Shown piece after piece: positions 51,530 through 60,487 of a stretch of 64,000 bases of DNA; within the stretch, counting starts at the first letter, position 1; each line of letters starts with the position of its first letter. Location: contig JAEWGO010000001.1 in the NCBI GenBank assembly GCA_023388255.1, positions 62,001-126,000 on the forward strand, read 5' to 3'. Made by a program: the position numbers and the translations under genes. The DNA comes from Pseudomonadota bacterium (GTDB taxonomy: Bacteria > Pseudomonadota > Gammaproteobacteria > Xanthomonadales > Rhodanobacteraceae). The notes under the pieces are model-generated. The model was not told the origin of the DNA and searched no databases. It saw nothing but the letters and a program-made list of their open reading frames with translations.

Positions 51530-51919
51530 ATGTCCTCGTCCGTCCTGCGAAAGGCCGCCGCCAAGCCTGATACGGGTGTCGTTCTGACCAAGGCCGCGTT
51601 GCGCGCCGCCGAGGTGCTCGGCGTGCCGCAGCGCGCCTTGGCCGACATTGTCGGCGTCAGCGCCTCGACGATGTCGCGCGCGGCCAGTGCACGTGCGCCG
51701 CTCGATCCGGACAGCAAGGCCGGCGAACTCGCCAGATTATGGTTGCGCGTGTTCCGTTCGCTCGATGCGATCGTCGGCTCGAACGACGTCGCCGCGCGTG
51801 CGTGGCTCGGTTCGCCGAACGCCGCGTTCGGTGGCGCGAAGCCGCTTGAGCGGCTGCGCAGCGCCGAAGGACTGATCCATGTGCTGCACTACCTCGACAG
51901 CGCGCGCGCCCGGCTGTAA
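51530..51919 (+). CDS. Xre/MbcA/ParS-type antitoxin
   Basis: A 129-aa antitoxin with an N-terminal Xre-like helix-turn-helix (KAALRAAEVLGVPQRALADI, VGVSASTMSRAAS). The C-terminal MbcA/ParS toxin-binding domain (RLWLRVFRSLDAIVGSNDVA, RAWLGSPNAAFGGAKPLERL, RSAEGLIHVLHYLDSARARL) has the WL..PN..FGG.KPLE signature. It precedes a RES-domain gene by 66 nt on the same strand, the standard order of MbcAT/Xre-RES modules. The start at 51530 has CGGAG upstream; longer frames run into ligB. Confidence 0.9.
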   Translation: MSSSVLRKAAAKPDTGVVLTKAALRAAEVLGVPQRALADIVGVSASTMSRAASARAPLDPDSKAGELARLWLRVFRSLDAIVGSNDVAARAWLGSPNAAFGGAKPLERLRSAEGLIHVLHYLDSARARL

Positions 51920-51985
51920 CCGCATTCGCGTGTCGCGTTTGCTGCGACCTGCTGGTGCGATCGTCGTCTGCGTGAAGGATGCGCG

Positions 51986-52717
51986 ATGACACCGAGCCGA
52001 GACAGCCTGAAGAAGATTGCGCGACGCATCAGCGCGAAACCGTGGCGCGTGGTCGAGGCACAGCATCGCGCGTCGACGATGCGCCTGGTCGACACGCTTG
52101 ACGAGCAAAGCATGCTCGAAGACCTGCTCGACACGAGCAAGCCGCCGTTGCCGTCGGATGCGCGGCATCTGCATTACCTGCTGGCGACGCCGTTCCGCTA
52201 TCCGGCGCCGCCGCCGACGGGCTCGCGCTTCCGCGCGATCGGCGATCCGGGGGTTTGGTATGGCGCCGATGCGGTCGAAACCGCGTTGGCCGAGGTTGCG
52301 TACTGGCGCCTGCGCTTCCTCTCCGATTCGCCGGGCACGCCGGACCTGCCGCCGGTGCCGCACACGGCGTTCCGCGCCAGCGTTGGCGGCAGCGCCATCG
52401 TGTTGACGCAACCACCGCTCAATCGCCAGCGGCGCCAGTGGGAAGATCCGGCGAGTTACCTCGCGACGCAAGGGCTCGCGCACGCTGCGCGCGAAGCCGG
52501 CATCGTACTGATCCGCTATCGCTCGGTGCGCGATCCGCAGCATCGCGATGCATGGGCCGTGCTCGATGCGCGCGCGTTCCGGCAGGCGCAACCTCTGGAG
52601 CAGCACACCTGGCTGATCAAGGTCACACGCGAGCGCGTTCTGGCGGAGGCGGGCGTGTCCGGCGAGCGCCTTGCGTTTGCCGCGGCCGAAGTCAAGTACC
52701 TAGCCGGACGAACGTAG
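51986..52717 (+). CDS. RES-domain toxin (NAD+-degrading family)
   Basis: A 243-aa toxin of the RES family. Studied members (MbcT, and Xre-RES toxins of Pseudomonas and Photorhabdus) deplete NAD+. The RES segments are TPFRYPAPPPTGSRFRAIGD, GVWYGADAVETALAEVAYWR and PASYLATQGLAHAAREAGIV, with the conserved Arg of the FR..GSRFR region, the Tyr of WYGAD and the Glu of ETALAEVAYWR. It follows the antitoxin in one operon. Its 3' end overlaps the convergent sigma-54 activator remnant by 18 nt. Confidence 0.88.
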   Translation: MTPSRDSLKKIARRISAKPWRVVEAQHRASTMRLVDTLDEQSMLEDLLDTSKPPLPSDARHLHYLLATPFRYPAPPPTGSRFRAIGDPGVWYGADAVETALAEVAYWRLRFLSDSPGTPDLPPVPHTAFRASVGGSAIVLTQPPLNRQRRQWEDPASYLATQGLAHAAREAGIVLIRYRSVRDPQHRDAWAVLDARAFRQAQPLEQHTWLIKVTRERVLAEAGVSGERLAFAAAEVKYLAGRT

Positions 52718-53500
52718 CCGCCGATACAACGTGCTGCGGCTGACGCCGAGCCGGCGGGTGGCTTCCGAGGTGTTGCCGTCGGTCTCGCTGAGCGTCTTGC
52801 GCATCGCATCGCGGGCGATATCGGCGAGCGCTGCGACGCCGGTCCGCGATGCCATGGCCGGCGAACGTGTCTTCGACGCGCCCATGACCTGCGCCGGCAA
52901 CCTGTCGCATCCGATTGTCATGCCGGGGTCGGAAAGCGCGATCAGCGTACGTAGCACGCCGACGAGTTGGCGGAAGTTGCCGGGCCACGCACGGGATGCC
53001 GATGCGTCCCGAGTGTTGTCGCCAAGGTACGGGCCGGCTGCGGGCGCGCCGAGCGAATTCCAGATCTCGCCGACCAGTTGGCCGAAGTTCGCACGCTCGC
53101 GCAGTGGCCGCAGGTGAGTGCCCGATTGCGCGATCCGGTAGCAGAGGACGGCGCGGAACGCCTGTGCCTCGACGGACTGCGCGAGTTCGTGGTGCGAGGC
53201 GGCGATCGGCGCGAAATCGACCGGCGTTGCGCAGCTGCTGCCTAGTGCGGTGACTTCGCGTTCCTGCGGAACGCGCAACAGACGCGACTGCAGGGCGAGC
53301 GGCATGTCGCCGAGTTCGTCGAGGAACAGCACACCATCGTCGGCGACCGCGGCGTGCTGCTCGGCGAGATCGGCGGTACTCCGCTCTACATCAGCCGGTC
53401 GAAATTCGAATCCTGGAAGCATCCTCAGCCGACTATCGATGTCGTCGAGGGTCGCGGCGGCATGTTCTCGCCGGAACGGCGAGGGCGTGCGATTCCTCAC
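52700..53500 (-). pseudogene. 5'-truncated AcoR-like sigma-54 activator remnant
   Basis: The 266-codon frame keeps only the rear of an enhancer-binding protein. It has Walker B (DDGVLFLDELGDMPLALQSR), eroded sensor segments and the Fis-type helix-turn-helix (RRLGVSRSTLYRRLRSSG) at the end. The sensory domain, Walker A and the sigma-54-contact loop are missing, and segments between about residues 90 and 160 have lost normal motif spacing (for example SCATPVDFAPIAASHHELAQ). It resembles the intact AcoR-type activator at 8119-10080. It cannot hydrolyse ATP as an intact activator would. Its last 18 nt overlap the RES toxin gene. Confidence 0.7.
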
Positions 53501-53566
53501 GCGCTCGCGCCTGTTCGAGGATGCCGAGGTCGAGGCGCTGAAAGCCGCCGCGCGTTTCGGCGAAGA

Positions 53567-54184
53567 CTAGAAGGTCGAGCCGGGCTGCTGCAGGAACTCG
53601 ACTTCCTCGGCCGTCGAAGGCCGCCCAAGTATCGCGTTGCGATGCGGGAAGCGGCCGAAGCGCGCGATCACGTCGTGATGCCGGCGCGCGTAGTCGAGAT
53701 AGTTCGCGAACGCGTCGTGCAATGGTGCCGGCACGTCGTCGAGCAGTGCCGTGAATGCGCGCACCGAGCGCTGCTGGTCGGCCAGCGCCTCGGAATGTTC
53801 GAGCGGCAGGTACAGGAACACTCGTTCGATAGGGCGCAGCAGGCAATCCGAGCCTGCGTCCAGCGCCGCATCCGCCCATTGGCGTGCGAGCGCATCGTGT
53901 GCGAAAGCACGCGGGTCGTCACGGAACAGGTTGCGCGAGAACTGATCGACGAGAATCACGCGCGCGAGTTGCCCGTGCGGTGTCGCACTCCAGGCGTCGA
54001 GGAGGCCGGCGACCGCATCGTCGCGCAATACGGCGAAGCGGTCGCGGATCTGCGCGTCCACCGCATCGCCGCCGCGGAACCAGAGCGGACCTTGTTCGCC
54101 GATCACGGTTGCGTCATCGGCGCTGTCGCCAAACCAGAATGCGAGAACCTCACGGCTGCGCGGGTCAGGCGCGGTCACCGCCAT
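53567..54184 (-). CDS. DUF924 family protein
   Basis: A 205-aa cytoplasmic all-helical (TPR-like) protein of family DUF924. Signature stretches are VLAFWFGDS, PLWFRGGDAVDAQIRDRFAV, QLARVILVDQFSRNLFRDDP and PLEHSEALADQQRSVRAF, ending with RRHHDVIARFGRFPHRNAIL GR. The function is unknown. The start at 54184 overlaps the stop of the small membrane-protein gene (TGATG), so translation is coupled. It lies just beyond the truncated activator remnant. Confidence 0.88.
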   Translation of the reverse strand: MAVTAPDPRSREVLAFWFGDSADDATVIGEQGPLWFRGGDAVDAQIRDRFAVLRDDAVAGLLDAWSATPHGQLARVILVDQFSRNLFRDDPRAFAHDALARQWADAALDAGSDCLLRPIERVFLYLPLEHSEALADQQRSVRAFTALLDDVPAPLHDAFANYLDYARRHHDVIARFGRFPHRNAILGRPSTAEEVEFLQQPGSTF

Positions 54185-54387
54185 CAGCGTGTTGCCGGAC
54201 GGCCGCCGAGGATGCGTGCCGGCAGCAGGATGATCGCGCGCAGCAGCTCGAACACGCCTTCGACCGCGAAGCCGACCAGCCGGAACGGAAGCAGGATCAG
54301 CCACACGAGCGGATACAGGATCAGCGCGAGCAGGGCCAGCGGCCAGCAGAACACGAGTAGCAGCAACCAGAGCACAAAGGTTAGCAT
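54184..54387 (-). CDS. Small membrane protein
   Basis: A 67-aa protein with two closely spaced hydrophobic helices: MLTFVLWLLLLVFCWPLALL ALILYPLVWLILLPFRLVGF, then VFELLRAIILLPARILG. It has a strong ribosome-binding site (GGGAGG) just before the ATG at 54387, which is why it is called as a gene despite its size. It is rich in Leu/Ile with Pro kinks and ends in a basic tail (GGRPATR). Its stop codon overlaps the DUF924 start by one base. Similar short membrane proteins occur in Xanthomonadales; the function is unknown. Confidence 0.75.
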   Translation of the reverse strand: MLTFVLWLLLLVFCWPLALLALILYPLVWLILLPFRLVGFAVEGVFELLRAIILLPARILGGRPATR

Positions 54388-54647
54388 CGATACCTCCCGC
54401 AAGGGGCCGCCCGTTTGGGTCGGCGGTTTCATCGTCACCCATATGGGGACGATTCGCCCGTGCCGAAAGTGCTCCCGCCAGCGCGCCGGCTGCAGCAGCA
54501 GTGCGTGGCCACGATCAATCCGCAGGCAATCGAACAATCGAAGCACGAGGCGGAAGCGTTCGTCGGCCTGCTGCGCCACTTTCGCCGCAATCGGGCAGCG
54601 CACTGCAAATACACGCCGCAAGTGGCCGATCGGCCTGACGGCGCTGT

Positions 54648-55346
54648 TCAGCGCTCCGCCATCGCTCGTTCTGCGGCACTGATTGCGTGGATGCGCGTCG
54701 TGTCGAACACGGGCACCGTCGAATCGCTCGCGTCCACCAGCATCGAAATTTCGGTGCAACCGAAGATCACGGCTTGCGCACCCTGCTCGATCAGGGACGC
54801 GATGATGCGCCGGTACTGCATCCGCGATGCCTCGTGCACCTGGCCCAGACAGAGCTCGTCATAGATCACGCGGTGAACGATCCCGCGATCCGCCGCGTCG
54901 GGCACCAGCACCTCGATGCCGTGTTGCTGCGCGAGCCGTTCACGATAGAACGCCTGCTCCATGGTGAAGCGCGTGCCGAGCAGACCGACCCGTGCGAAAC
55001 CGGCCCGACGGATCTCCGCAGCCGTCGCGTCCGCAATGTGCAGCAGCGGGATCGCAACGGCGGCTTCGATTGCCGGCGCGACCTTGTGCATCGTGTTCGT
55101 GCACAGCACGAGGAAGTCCGCTCCCGCTGCTGCGAGGGAGCGTGCCGCGGCGGCGACCAGATCGCCAGCCGCGTCCCAGTTCGCGTTGCGCTGCAACTGC
55201 TCGACTTCGTGAAAATCGACGCTGTACAGCACGATCTTCGCCGAATGCAGGCCACCAAGCTGCGCTCGCACCGTTTCATTGATCAGGCGGTAGTACGGCA
55301 CGGTGGACTCCCAGCTCATGCCCCCGATCATGCCGATTGTTTTCAC
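54648..55346 (-). CDS. Aspartate/glutamate racemase family protein (YgeA-like)
   Basis: A 232-aa PLP-independent amino-acid racemase. The two catalytic cysteines are visible in FLVLCTNTMHKVAPAIE and AVIFGCTEISMLV, along with the N-terminal MIGGMSWESTVPYYRLINET typical of the aspartate racemase/YgeA branch. YgeA of E. coli is a broad-specificity racemase with preference for homoserine, so the substrate should be left open. It produces D-amino acids for wall remodelling or catabolism. It is transcribed alone; 260 nt separate it from the small membrane-protein gene. Confidence 0.9.
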   Translation of the reverse strand: MKTIGMIGGMSWESTVPYYRLINETVRAQLGGLHSAKIVLYSVDFHEVEQLQRNANWDAAGDLVAAAARSLAAAGADFLVLCTNTMHKVAPAIEAAVAIPLLHIADATAAEIRRAGFARVGLLGTRFTMEQAFYRERLAQQHGIEVLVPDAADRGIVHRVIYDELCLGQVHEASRMQYRRIIASLIEQGAQAVIFGCTEISMLVDASDSTVPVFDTTRIHAISAAERAMAER

Positions 55347-55641
55347 AGTTGCTCCGATGTTGCTTTTGACCCGCTGTCGGGCTGGCAGGCGCGCTTGCGT
55401 ACGTCAAATGATTCGGGTCACAGGCATGCACCGGATGGGGCGCCTGTTTCGAAGTTTAGACGACGACACGTAGACAGCTGCCAGCGGTTCGTCTCGTTCT
55501 TCGGCCGTTTCGCCGCTGGCGTTCGGATCCTTGCGTTTGCCGAGCCATCTGCACCAACGCGCAAACGGTCACCGGACATCCCATCGCGCGATTGGTGGAT
55601 CCGCCGATGTCGCCTGGAACGATTGCTGCCATCGCGGCCGG

Positions 55642-56997
55642 TCAACTCGTCTGATCGCTGCCGGGAGACGCCTGCACATCGCGGACGGGCAATGCTTCCG
55701 CTATGACATCGCGGTCGGGCAACGCAGTGTCGATGTGCGCCGCGGTGCCGCGCGTGACACGAACCGCCACGAACCAGCCGCCCGCGAGCAGCGCAGCCGC
55801 GAGCAGGAACGGTGCACCCGGCAAATGCACGGGCGCGTGGTCGCTGATGAACAGCGCGAACACCTGGGTGAACAATGCCGGGCCGAAGATGCCGGCGAGG
55901 CTGGCCAGACTCGACACCGCGCCCTGCAATCGGCCCTGCTCGCTCGCATCTACCTGATGCGTCATCAGCGCTTGAGTTGCCGGTCCGGCCAGTCCCCACA
56001 ACGCCAGCAGCGGCACGCCGAGCAGGAACACGAGACTGTTGCCGGCCAGCGCCATGCAGGCGAATCCGGCCACGCCGAACACGATGCCGATCAGCAGGGT
56101 ACGGCGTTCGCCGATCCTCGGCACCAGCTTGCGCACGAGCCACGCCTGCACGATCGCATTGCACGCGCCGACCAGCGCCAGCGTATAGCCGACCTGTTGC
56201 GGGCCCCAGCCGTAGCGGTAGTCCGCGTACAGCACGAACACGCTCTGCAGAACGTAGTGCGCGAGGTTGGTCAGCAGCACCACGCTGGCGAGGCCGAACA
56301 CCTGCCGGTAACGCTTGAGCAACAGCAGCGAGCCGAGCGGATTGGCATGGCTCCAGTCCAGACGCGCACTGCGACGCTCCAGTGGCAGCGATTCGGGCAG
56401 GATGAAGAAGCCGTAGCAGAAGTTCGCCAGCGCGAGCAGCGCGGCCGCATAGAACGGCAGGCGCACGTCGAAGCCGCCGAGAAAGCCGCCGAGCGCCGGG
56501 CCGATGATGAAACCGATGCCGAATGCGGAGCCGAGCAGGCCGAAGCTCGCCGCGCGCTTTTCCGGCGGCGTCACGTCGGCGATGTAGGCGTTCGCGGTGG
56601 TGAAGCTCGCCGCCAGCGCGCCGGAGAAGAAGCGTCCGATCAGCAGTAGCGGAATCGAGTTGACCAGCGCCATGAACAGGAAGTCGATGCCGATGCCGAG
56701 GTTCGACAGCAGGATCACCGGACGCCGACCGTAGCGGTCCGATAGAGCGCCCTGGATCGGCGCGCAGACGAACTGGATCGCAGCGAACAAGGTGCCGAAC
56801 ACGCCGACCCACATCGCCGCCTTGGCGATGCCGCCACCGCCGAGTTGCTCGATCAAATGCGGCAATACCGGAATCACGATGCCGAACGACAGGATGTCGA
56901 TCAGCACCGTGATGAAGATGAACACGACCGCGGCGCGACGTGGTTCGGTGGCGACGGTGTTCAAGCGGATGTCCAAGGCCTGGGCGTGGGCGCGCAC
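55642..56997 (-). CDS. MFS transporter, TetA/TCR-like
   Basis: A 451-aa twelve-helix major facilitator of the tetracycline-resistance-like subgroup. Landmarks are the first helix FIFITVLIDILSFGIVIPVL, the motif A loop GALSDRYGRRPVILLS between helices 2 and 3, and IGRFFSGALAASFTTANAYI with ADVTPPEKRAASFG. Motif C follows (GSAFGIGFIIGPALGGFLGG). It probably exports a drug or metabolite by proton antiport. The start is a GTG at 56997 and could be a few codons later, since no strong ribosome-binding site is seen. The C-terminal 35 residues are polar. The adjacent 295-nt stretch on the 3' side (55347-55641) holds no recognisable gene. Confidence 0.86.
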   Translation of the reverse strand: MRAHAQALDIRLNTVATEPRRAAVVFIFITVLIDILSFGIVIPVLPHLIEQLGGGGIAKAAMWVGVFGTLFAAIQFVCAPIQGALSDRYGRRPVILLSNLGIGIDFLFMALVNSIPLLLIGRFFSGALAASFTTANAYIADVTPPEKRAASFGLLGSAFGIGFIIGPALGGFLGGFDVRLPFYAAALLALANFCYGFFILPESLPLERRSARLDWSHANPLGSLLLLKRYRQVFGLASVVLLTNLAHYVLQSVFVLYADYRYGWGPQQVGYTLALVGACNAIVQAWLVRKLVPRIGERRTLLIGIVFGVAGFACMALAGNSLVFLLGVPLLALWGLAGPATQALMTHQVDASEQGRLQGAVSSLASLAGIFGPALFTQVFALFISDHAPVHLPGAPFLLAAALLAGGWFVAVRVTRGTAAHIDTALPDRDVIAEALPVRDVQASPGSDQTS

Positions 56998-57185
56998 GAT
57001 AGCCGATCCGTGGGCCGCGCGCCTCGCCCTCGCGGTTTGCTTCAGGTGCCGCCCAGACCCGCCTGCGACATGGCGGTTCGTCGAAAGTGCGGCAAGTGAC
57101 GCCCGCTCTGGATCAGCCGAGGCAGAAGCCGCGCTCGCGGTCGCAGCTCGCTGTCGGAGCAGCGATCACGGACGATCGATCGCAC

Positions 57186-57797
57186 TCACCGATTGTCGAT
57201 GTCGATGAAGCGCAGGAACTCCGCGCGCGTGCGCGCATCCTCGCGGAACGAGCCGAGCATCTGGCTGGTGACCATCGACACGCCGCGCTTGTGCACGCCG
57301 CGCGTGGTCATGCACTGATGCGTTGCGTCGATCACCACGCCGACGCCGCGCGGCTTCAGCACCATGCCGATGCAGTGCGCGATCTGCGCGGTCAGTTTTT
57401 CCTGCACCTGGAAGCGACGTGCGTAGGCATCGACGACGCGCGCGAGCTTGCTGATACCGACGACCTTGTCGGTCGGCAGGTAGCCGACGTGCGCGCGGCC
57501 GATGATCGGCGCCATGTGGTGCTCGCAGAACGATTCGAACGGAATGTCGCGCAACACGATCATCTCGTCGTAGCCGGCGACCTCCTCGAAGGTGCGGCCG
57601 AGGTATTCGGCCGGGTCGACCGCGTAGCCGGAAAACCAGTCGCGATACGCCTCGGCGACGCGCTTGGGCGTGTCGAGCAGGCCCTCGCGTGCGGGATCCT
57701 CGCCGGCCCAGCGCAGCAAGGTACGCACGGCTTCCTCGGCCTGGGTCTGATCCACCGATGGCAGGTCGATCGATGCGGTTTTCGTTTTCTTCTTCAT
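57186..57797 (-). CDS. folE: GTP cyclohydrolase I (FolE)
   Basis: Converts GTP to dihydroneopterin triphosphate, the first step to folate and tetrahydrobiopterin-type cofactors. The 203-aa protein has the zinc ligands in FESFCEHHMAPIIGRAHVGY (Cys and His) and DATHQCMTTRGVHKRG (second Cys), plus the family segments DTPKRVAEAYRDWFSGY and GISKLARVVDAYARRFQVQE. The basic N-terminus (MKKKTKTAS) is short. No other folate gene is adjacent. It is preceded by the winged-helix regulator gene on the same strand, separated by 45 nt. Confidence 0.95.
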   Translation of the reverse strand: MKKKTKTASIDLPSVDQTQAEEAVRTLLRWAGEDPAREGLLDTPKRVAEAYRDWFSGYAVDPAEYLGRTFEEVAGYDEMIVLRDIPFESFCEHHMAPIIGRAHVGYLPTDKVVGISKLARVVDAYARRFQVQEKLTAQIAHCIGMVLKPRGVGVVIDATHQCMTTRGVHKRGVSMVTSQMLGSFREDARTRAEFLRFIDIDNR

Positions 57798-57842
57798 GGA
57801 AGGACTCGTCGTCGGCGCTGCGCCGTGATGCGGAGGCGAAGT

Positions 57843-58496
57843 CTAGCGTGATCGGCGCGGCGTCGCGCCCGGGGGCCTTGCTCGCGAGTGCGCTGCCGTC
57901 GCAACCGATGCGCGGCGCGGCGCCTTCGCATCGAGCGGCGCGAGTACCCACGACAACGCGACCAGTTTGCCGCCGCGCTTCGGACGCGGGCGCTGCAGCA
58001 GGTCCGTCAGGCGTGCGAGCAAACGGTTGATCTCGGTGAGTTCGGCGGTGCCGACCCAGCCCTTGCCGCGGGCAGCCCACAATTCGCGCTGTGGGCCTTC
58101 GACGACCGAATCCGGGTCGGAAAGCGCGCGTGCGAAGTCGCGTCCGGCGACGCGCAATACGCTCGCCGCGACGCGGCCGACCGCGTCGGCGTTTGCAGTC
58201 GCCCCCGGACGATAGCGCAAGCGCAACGGATCGCTGGAGCGCCGCCGATAGCGGCGACCATCGGGCGTATCCAGTTGCTCGACCAGGCCGCCCGCCGCGA
58301 GCTGGCGCAGGTGGTAGTAAAGGCCGTCGGCCGGTCGGCCGAGCTGCGCCGCAAGCTCGATGACCGAGGCCGGCGCGTCGAGCGTTTCCAGCGTGTCGAC
58401 GATCTCGATGCGCGTCGGCGAGGCGAGCAGGCCGATCTCGTCGGCGTCCTCGATCGCGCCGCCATTCTTTCTCCGCGCCGTCTTCCCTTGTGCCAT
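57843..58496 (-). CDS. Winged-helix (ArsR-like) transcriptional regulator
   Basis: A 217-aa DNA-binding protein. The winged helix covers residues about 17-90: EIGLLASPTRIEIVDTLETL, ASVIELAAQLGRPADGLYYH (recognition helix), then LRQLAAGGLVEQLDTPDGRR for the wing. The C-terminal half (helical, VGRVAASVLRVAGRDFARAL) may bind a ligand or dimerise, and the tail is Arg-rich. It lies divergently to the aspartyl-protease/PDZ gene, with a small inverted repeat in the 90-nt gap, which suggests autoregulation and control of that gene. It is also upstream of folE in the same direction. Confidence 0.8.
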   Translation of the reverse strand: MAQGKTARRKNGGAIEDADEIGLLASPTRIEIVDTLETLDAPASVIELAAQLGRPADGLYYHLRQLAAGGLVEQLDTPDGRRYRRRSSDPLRLRYRPGATANADAVGRVAASVLRVAGRDFARALSDPDSVVEGPQRELWAARGKGWVGTAELTEINRLLARLTDLLQRPRPKRGGKLVALSWVLAPLDAKAPRRASVATAAHSRARPPGATPRRSR

Positions 58497-58511
58497 TGGT
58501 TGGCTTGCCTG

Positions 58512-58538
58512 TTTTGAAATTTGCGAAGATTATTCAAA
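58512..58538. promoter_or_regulatory. Inverted repeat in the divergent regulator/protease promoter region
   Basis: TTTGAA (58513-58518) and TTCAAA (58533-58538) form inverted half-sites 14 nt apart within an AT-rich pocket of an otherwise GC-rich region. They lie between the winged-helix regulator and the aspartyl-protease gene. This is a candidate operator for the adjacent regulator; short arms make it tentative. Confidence 0.35.
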
Positions 58539-58586
58539 CAACGCAAGCGTCATGCAAGCGCTGCGCGAATCCCGAGGAGACGTTCG

Positions 58587-60473
58587 ATGAGACAGGCAAT
58601 GACACTCATGCTCGCAGCGCTGGCGTTGTGCGCAGGCGCGACGGTACGCGCCGGAGCGGTGGAGGATCTGCTCGCGCAGAACAAGAGCGCAAGCGGCGGC
58701 GCACGCTGGGATTCGGTGCGCAGCCTGCGCATCAGCGGCATGCTCGCCGCGGGCGGGTTGAACGGCAGGTTCGAAGCGCTGCAGGACGTATCGAGCGGGC
58801 GCTCGTCGGATCACTACACGCTCGGGCCGATCGAGGGCGCCGACGGTTACGACGGCAACGTGAACTGGTCGCGCGATCCCGGTGGCGAAGTCGCCGCGCA
58901 GGACGCGCCGGAAGCGAAGCGTCGCGCGCGCAGCCAGGCCTGGCTCGATGCGCGCGGCTTCTGGTATCCGGCGCGGATTGCGGCGACGTATGCGGTGCCG
59001 GAGTCGCGCGAGTTGGAAGGCCGAGGCTATGTCGTCGTCATCGCGACTCCGCAAGGCGGCGATGCGGTCACGCTGTGGTTCGATGCGCAGACGCATCTGC
59101 TCGCGCGCACGCAGCAAAAGCAGTCCGACGGCATCGCGACCACGATCTTCGACGATTGGCGCAGCGTGGACGGCCTGCGTCTGCCATTCCGCGTCGCCGG
59201 CGACGTCACCGATGCGGCGGGACGCACCGATCCGCGCACGCACACCGAGCAACGCATCGACAAGATCGTCCTCGATGTGCCGGTCAGCGATGCCGATTTC
59301 GCGATGCCGGCAATGGTCGCGACCGCGCGCATCGACGCGCCGGCCGGCGTCACGCGCGTGCCATTCGATCTCGCCAGCAACCACATCTACGTGCACGGCT
59401 CGCTTGACGGCAAGCCGGCGCGCTTCCTCGTCGACACCGGCGGCTCGAACCTGCTGACACCGGCGGCGGCCAGGAAATTCGGCATCAAGGGCGAAGGCAA
59501 GCTTGGCGGCCGCGGTGTCGGCGACGAAATGGTCGACGTCGCGTTCGGCCACGCGGGCGAGGTGCGTGTCGGCGACGCGGTGCTTGCCAAGCCGGTGTTC
59601 CTGATCATGGACCTCGGCAAGCTGCCGGCGGTCGAGGGCGTCGAAAGCGACGGCCTGGTCGGCTACGAAATGTTTCGCCGCTTCGGTGTCACGATCGACT
59701 ACGCGAAAGGGGAGCTCGTGCTCGCCGAGCCGTCGAAATTCGCACCGCCGGCGAACGCCAGCGCGGTGCCGTTCGTGCTCGCCGACCGCATTCCGATCGT
59801 GCAAGGCGTGCTCGACGGCGTACCCGCGCGCATCAGCGTGGATACCGGGTCGCGCGTCTCGCTGACCCTGCACTCGCCGTTCGCGCGCGAACACGGCCTC
59901 GTCGCCGGATACCACGCGGCGCCCGATGCGGTGACGGGCTGGGGTGTCGGCGGTCCTTCGCGCGGTCGGCCGGCGCGCTTCGGCAGCCTGCAGCTCGGCG
60001 CGCTTGCAATCGATGCGATTGCCGGCGACATCTACACCGGCGATAAGGGCGCGTTCGCGAGTCCGGACATCTCGGCGAATCTCGGCGGCGGCGTGCTGAA
60101 GCGCTTCACGGTCGCGTTCGATTACACGAACAGGACGATGTACCTCGCGCCGAACGCGAACTTCGGCAAGCCTGACGTGTTCGACCGCAGTGGTCTGTGG
60201 CTGCTCGGTGACGGCGATGCGCTGGCCGTGGCCGACGTCGCGCCGGACAGCGCGGCGGCGCACGCGGGCCTGCGCGCGGATGATCGGATCATGGCGATCG
60301 GGGGTGAGAAGATCGCCGCGCGGACCCTGCCGGACTGGCGCCAGCGCCTGCGCGAACTGCCGGCCGGAACGAAGCTCGCGCTCGACTGCCAGCGCGGGGG
60401 TAAGTCTGTGGCGGTCGAACTCGTGCTCGCCGATCGCATTCCGGCGAAAGCCCAAATCACGCTGCAGAAGTAA
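58587..60473 (+). CDS. Exported twin retropepsin-like aspartyl protease with PDZ domain
   Basis: A 628-aa exported protein. The ATG at 58587 has GAGGAG upstream and opens a signal peptide (MTLMLAALALCAGATVRA). Residues about 25-245 are an outer-membrane-lipoprotein-like N-domain. Two aspartyl-protease halves follow, with active-site motifs FLVDTGGSN (Asp283-Thr-Gly) and ISVDTGSRV (Asp419-Thr-Gly), each with a later hydrophobic-Gly motif. A PDZ domain (about 535-615) ends the protein (VAPDSAAAHAGLRADDRIMA IGGEKI). A pepsin-like pair of DTG motifs in one chain plus PDZ suggests periplasmic proteolysis. It is transcribed divergently from a winged-helix regulator. Confidence 0.84.
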   Translation: MRQAMTLMLAALALCAGATVRAGAVEDLLAQNKSASGGARWDSVRSLRISGMLAAGGLNGRFEALQDVSSGRSSDHYTLGPIEGADGYDGNVNWSRDPGGEVAAQDAPEAKRRARSQAWLDARGFWYPARIAATYAVPESRELEGRGYVVVIATPQGGDAVTLWFDAQTHLLARTQQKQSDGIATTIFDDWRSVDGLRLPFRVAGDVTDAAGRTDPRTHTEQRIDKIVLDVPVSDADFAMPAMVATARIDAPAGVTRVPFDLASNHIYVHGSLDGKPARFLVDTGGSNLLTPAAARKFGIKGEGKLGGRGVGDEMVDVAFGHAGEVRVGDAVLAKPVFLIMDLGKLPAVEGVESDGLVGYEMFRRFGVTIDYAKGELVLAEPSKFAPPANASAVPFVLADRIPIVQGVLDGVPARISVDTGSRVSLTLHSPFAREHGLVAGYHAAPDAVTGWGVGGPSRGRPARFGSLQLGALAIDAIAGDIYTGDKGAFASPDISANLGGGVLKRFTVAFDYTNRTMYLAPNANFGKPDVFDRSGLWLLGDGDALAVADVAPDSAAAHAGLRADDRIMAIGGEKIAARTLPDWRQRLRELPAGTKLALDCQRGGKSVAVELVLADRIPAKAQITLQK

Positions 60474-60487
60474 CACCGCCAGCGAAT

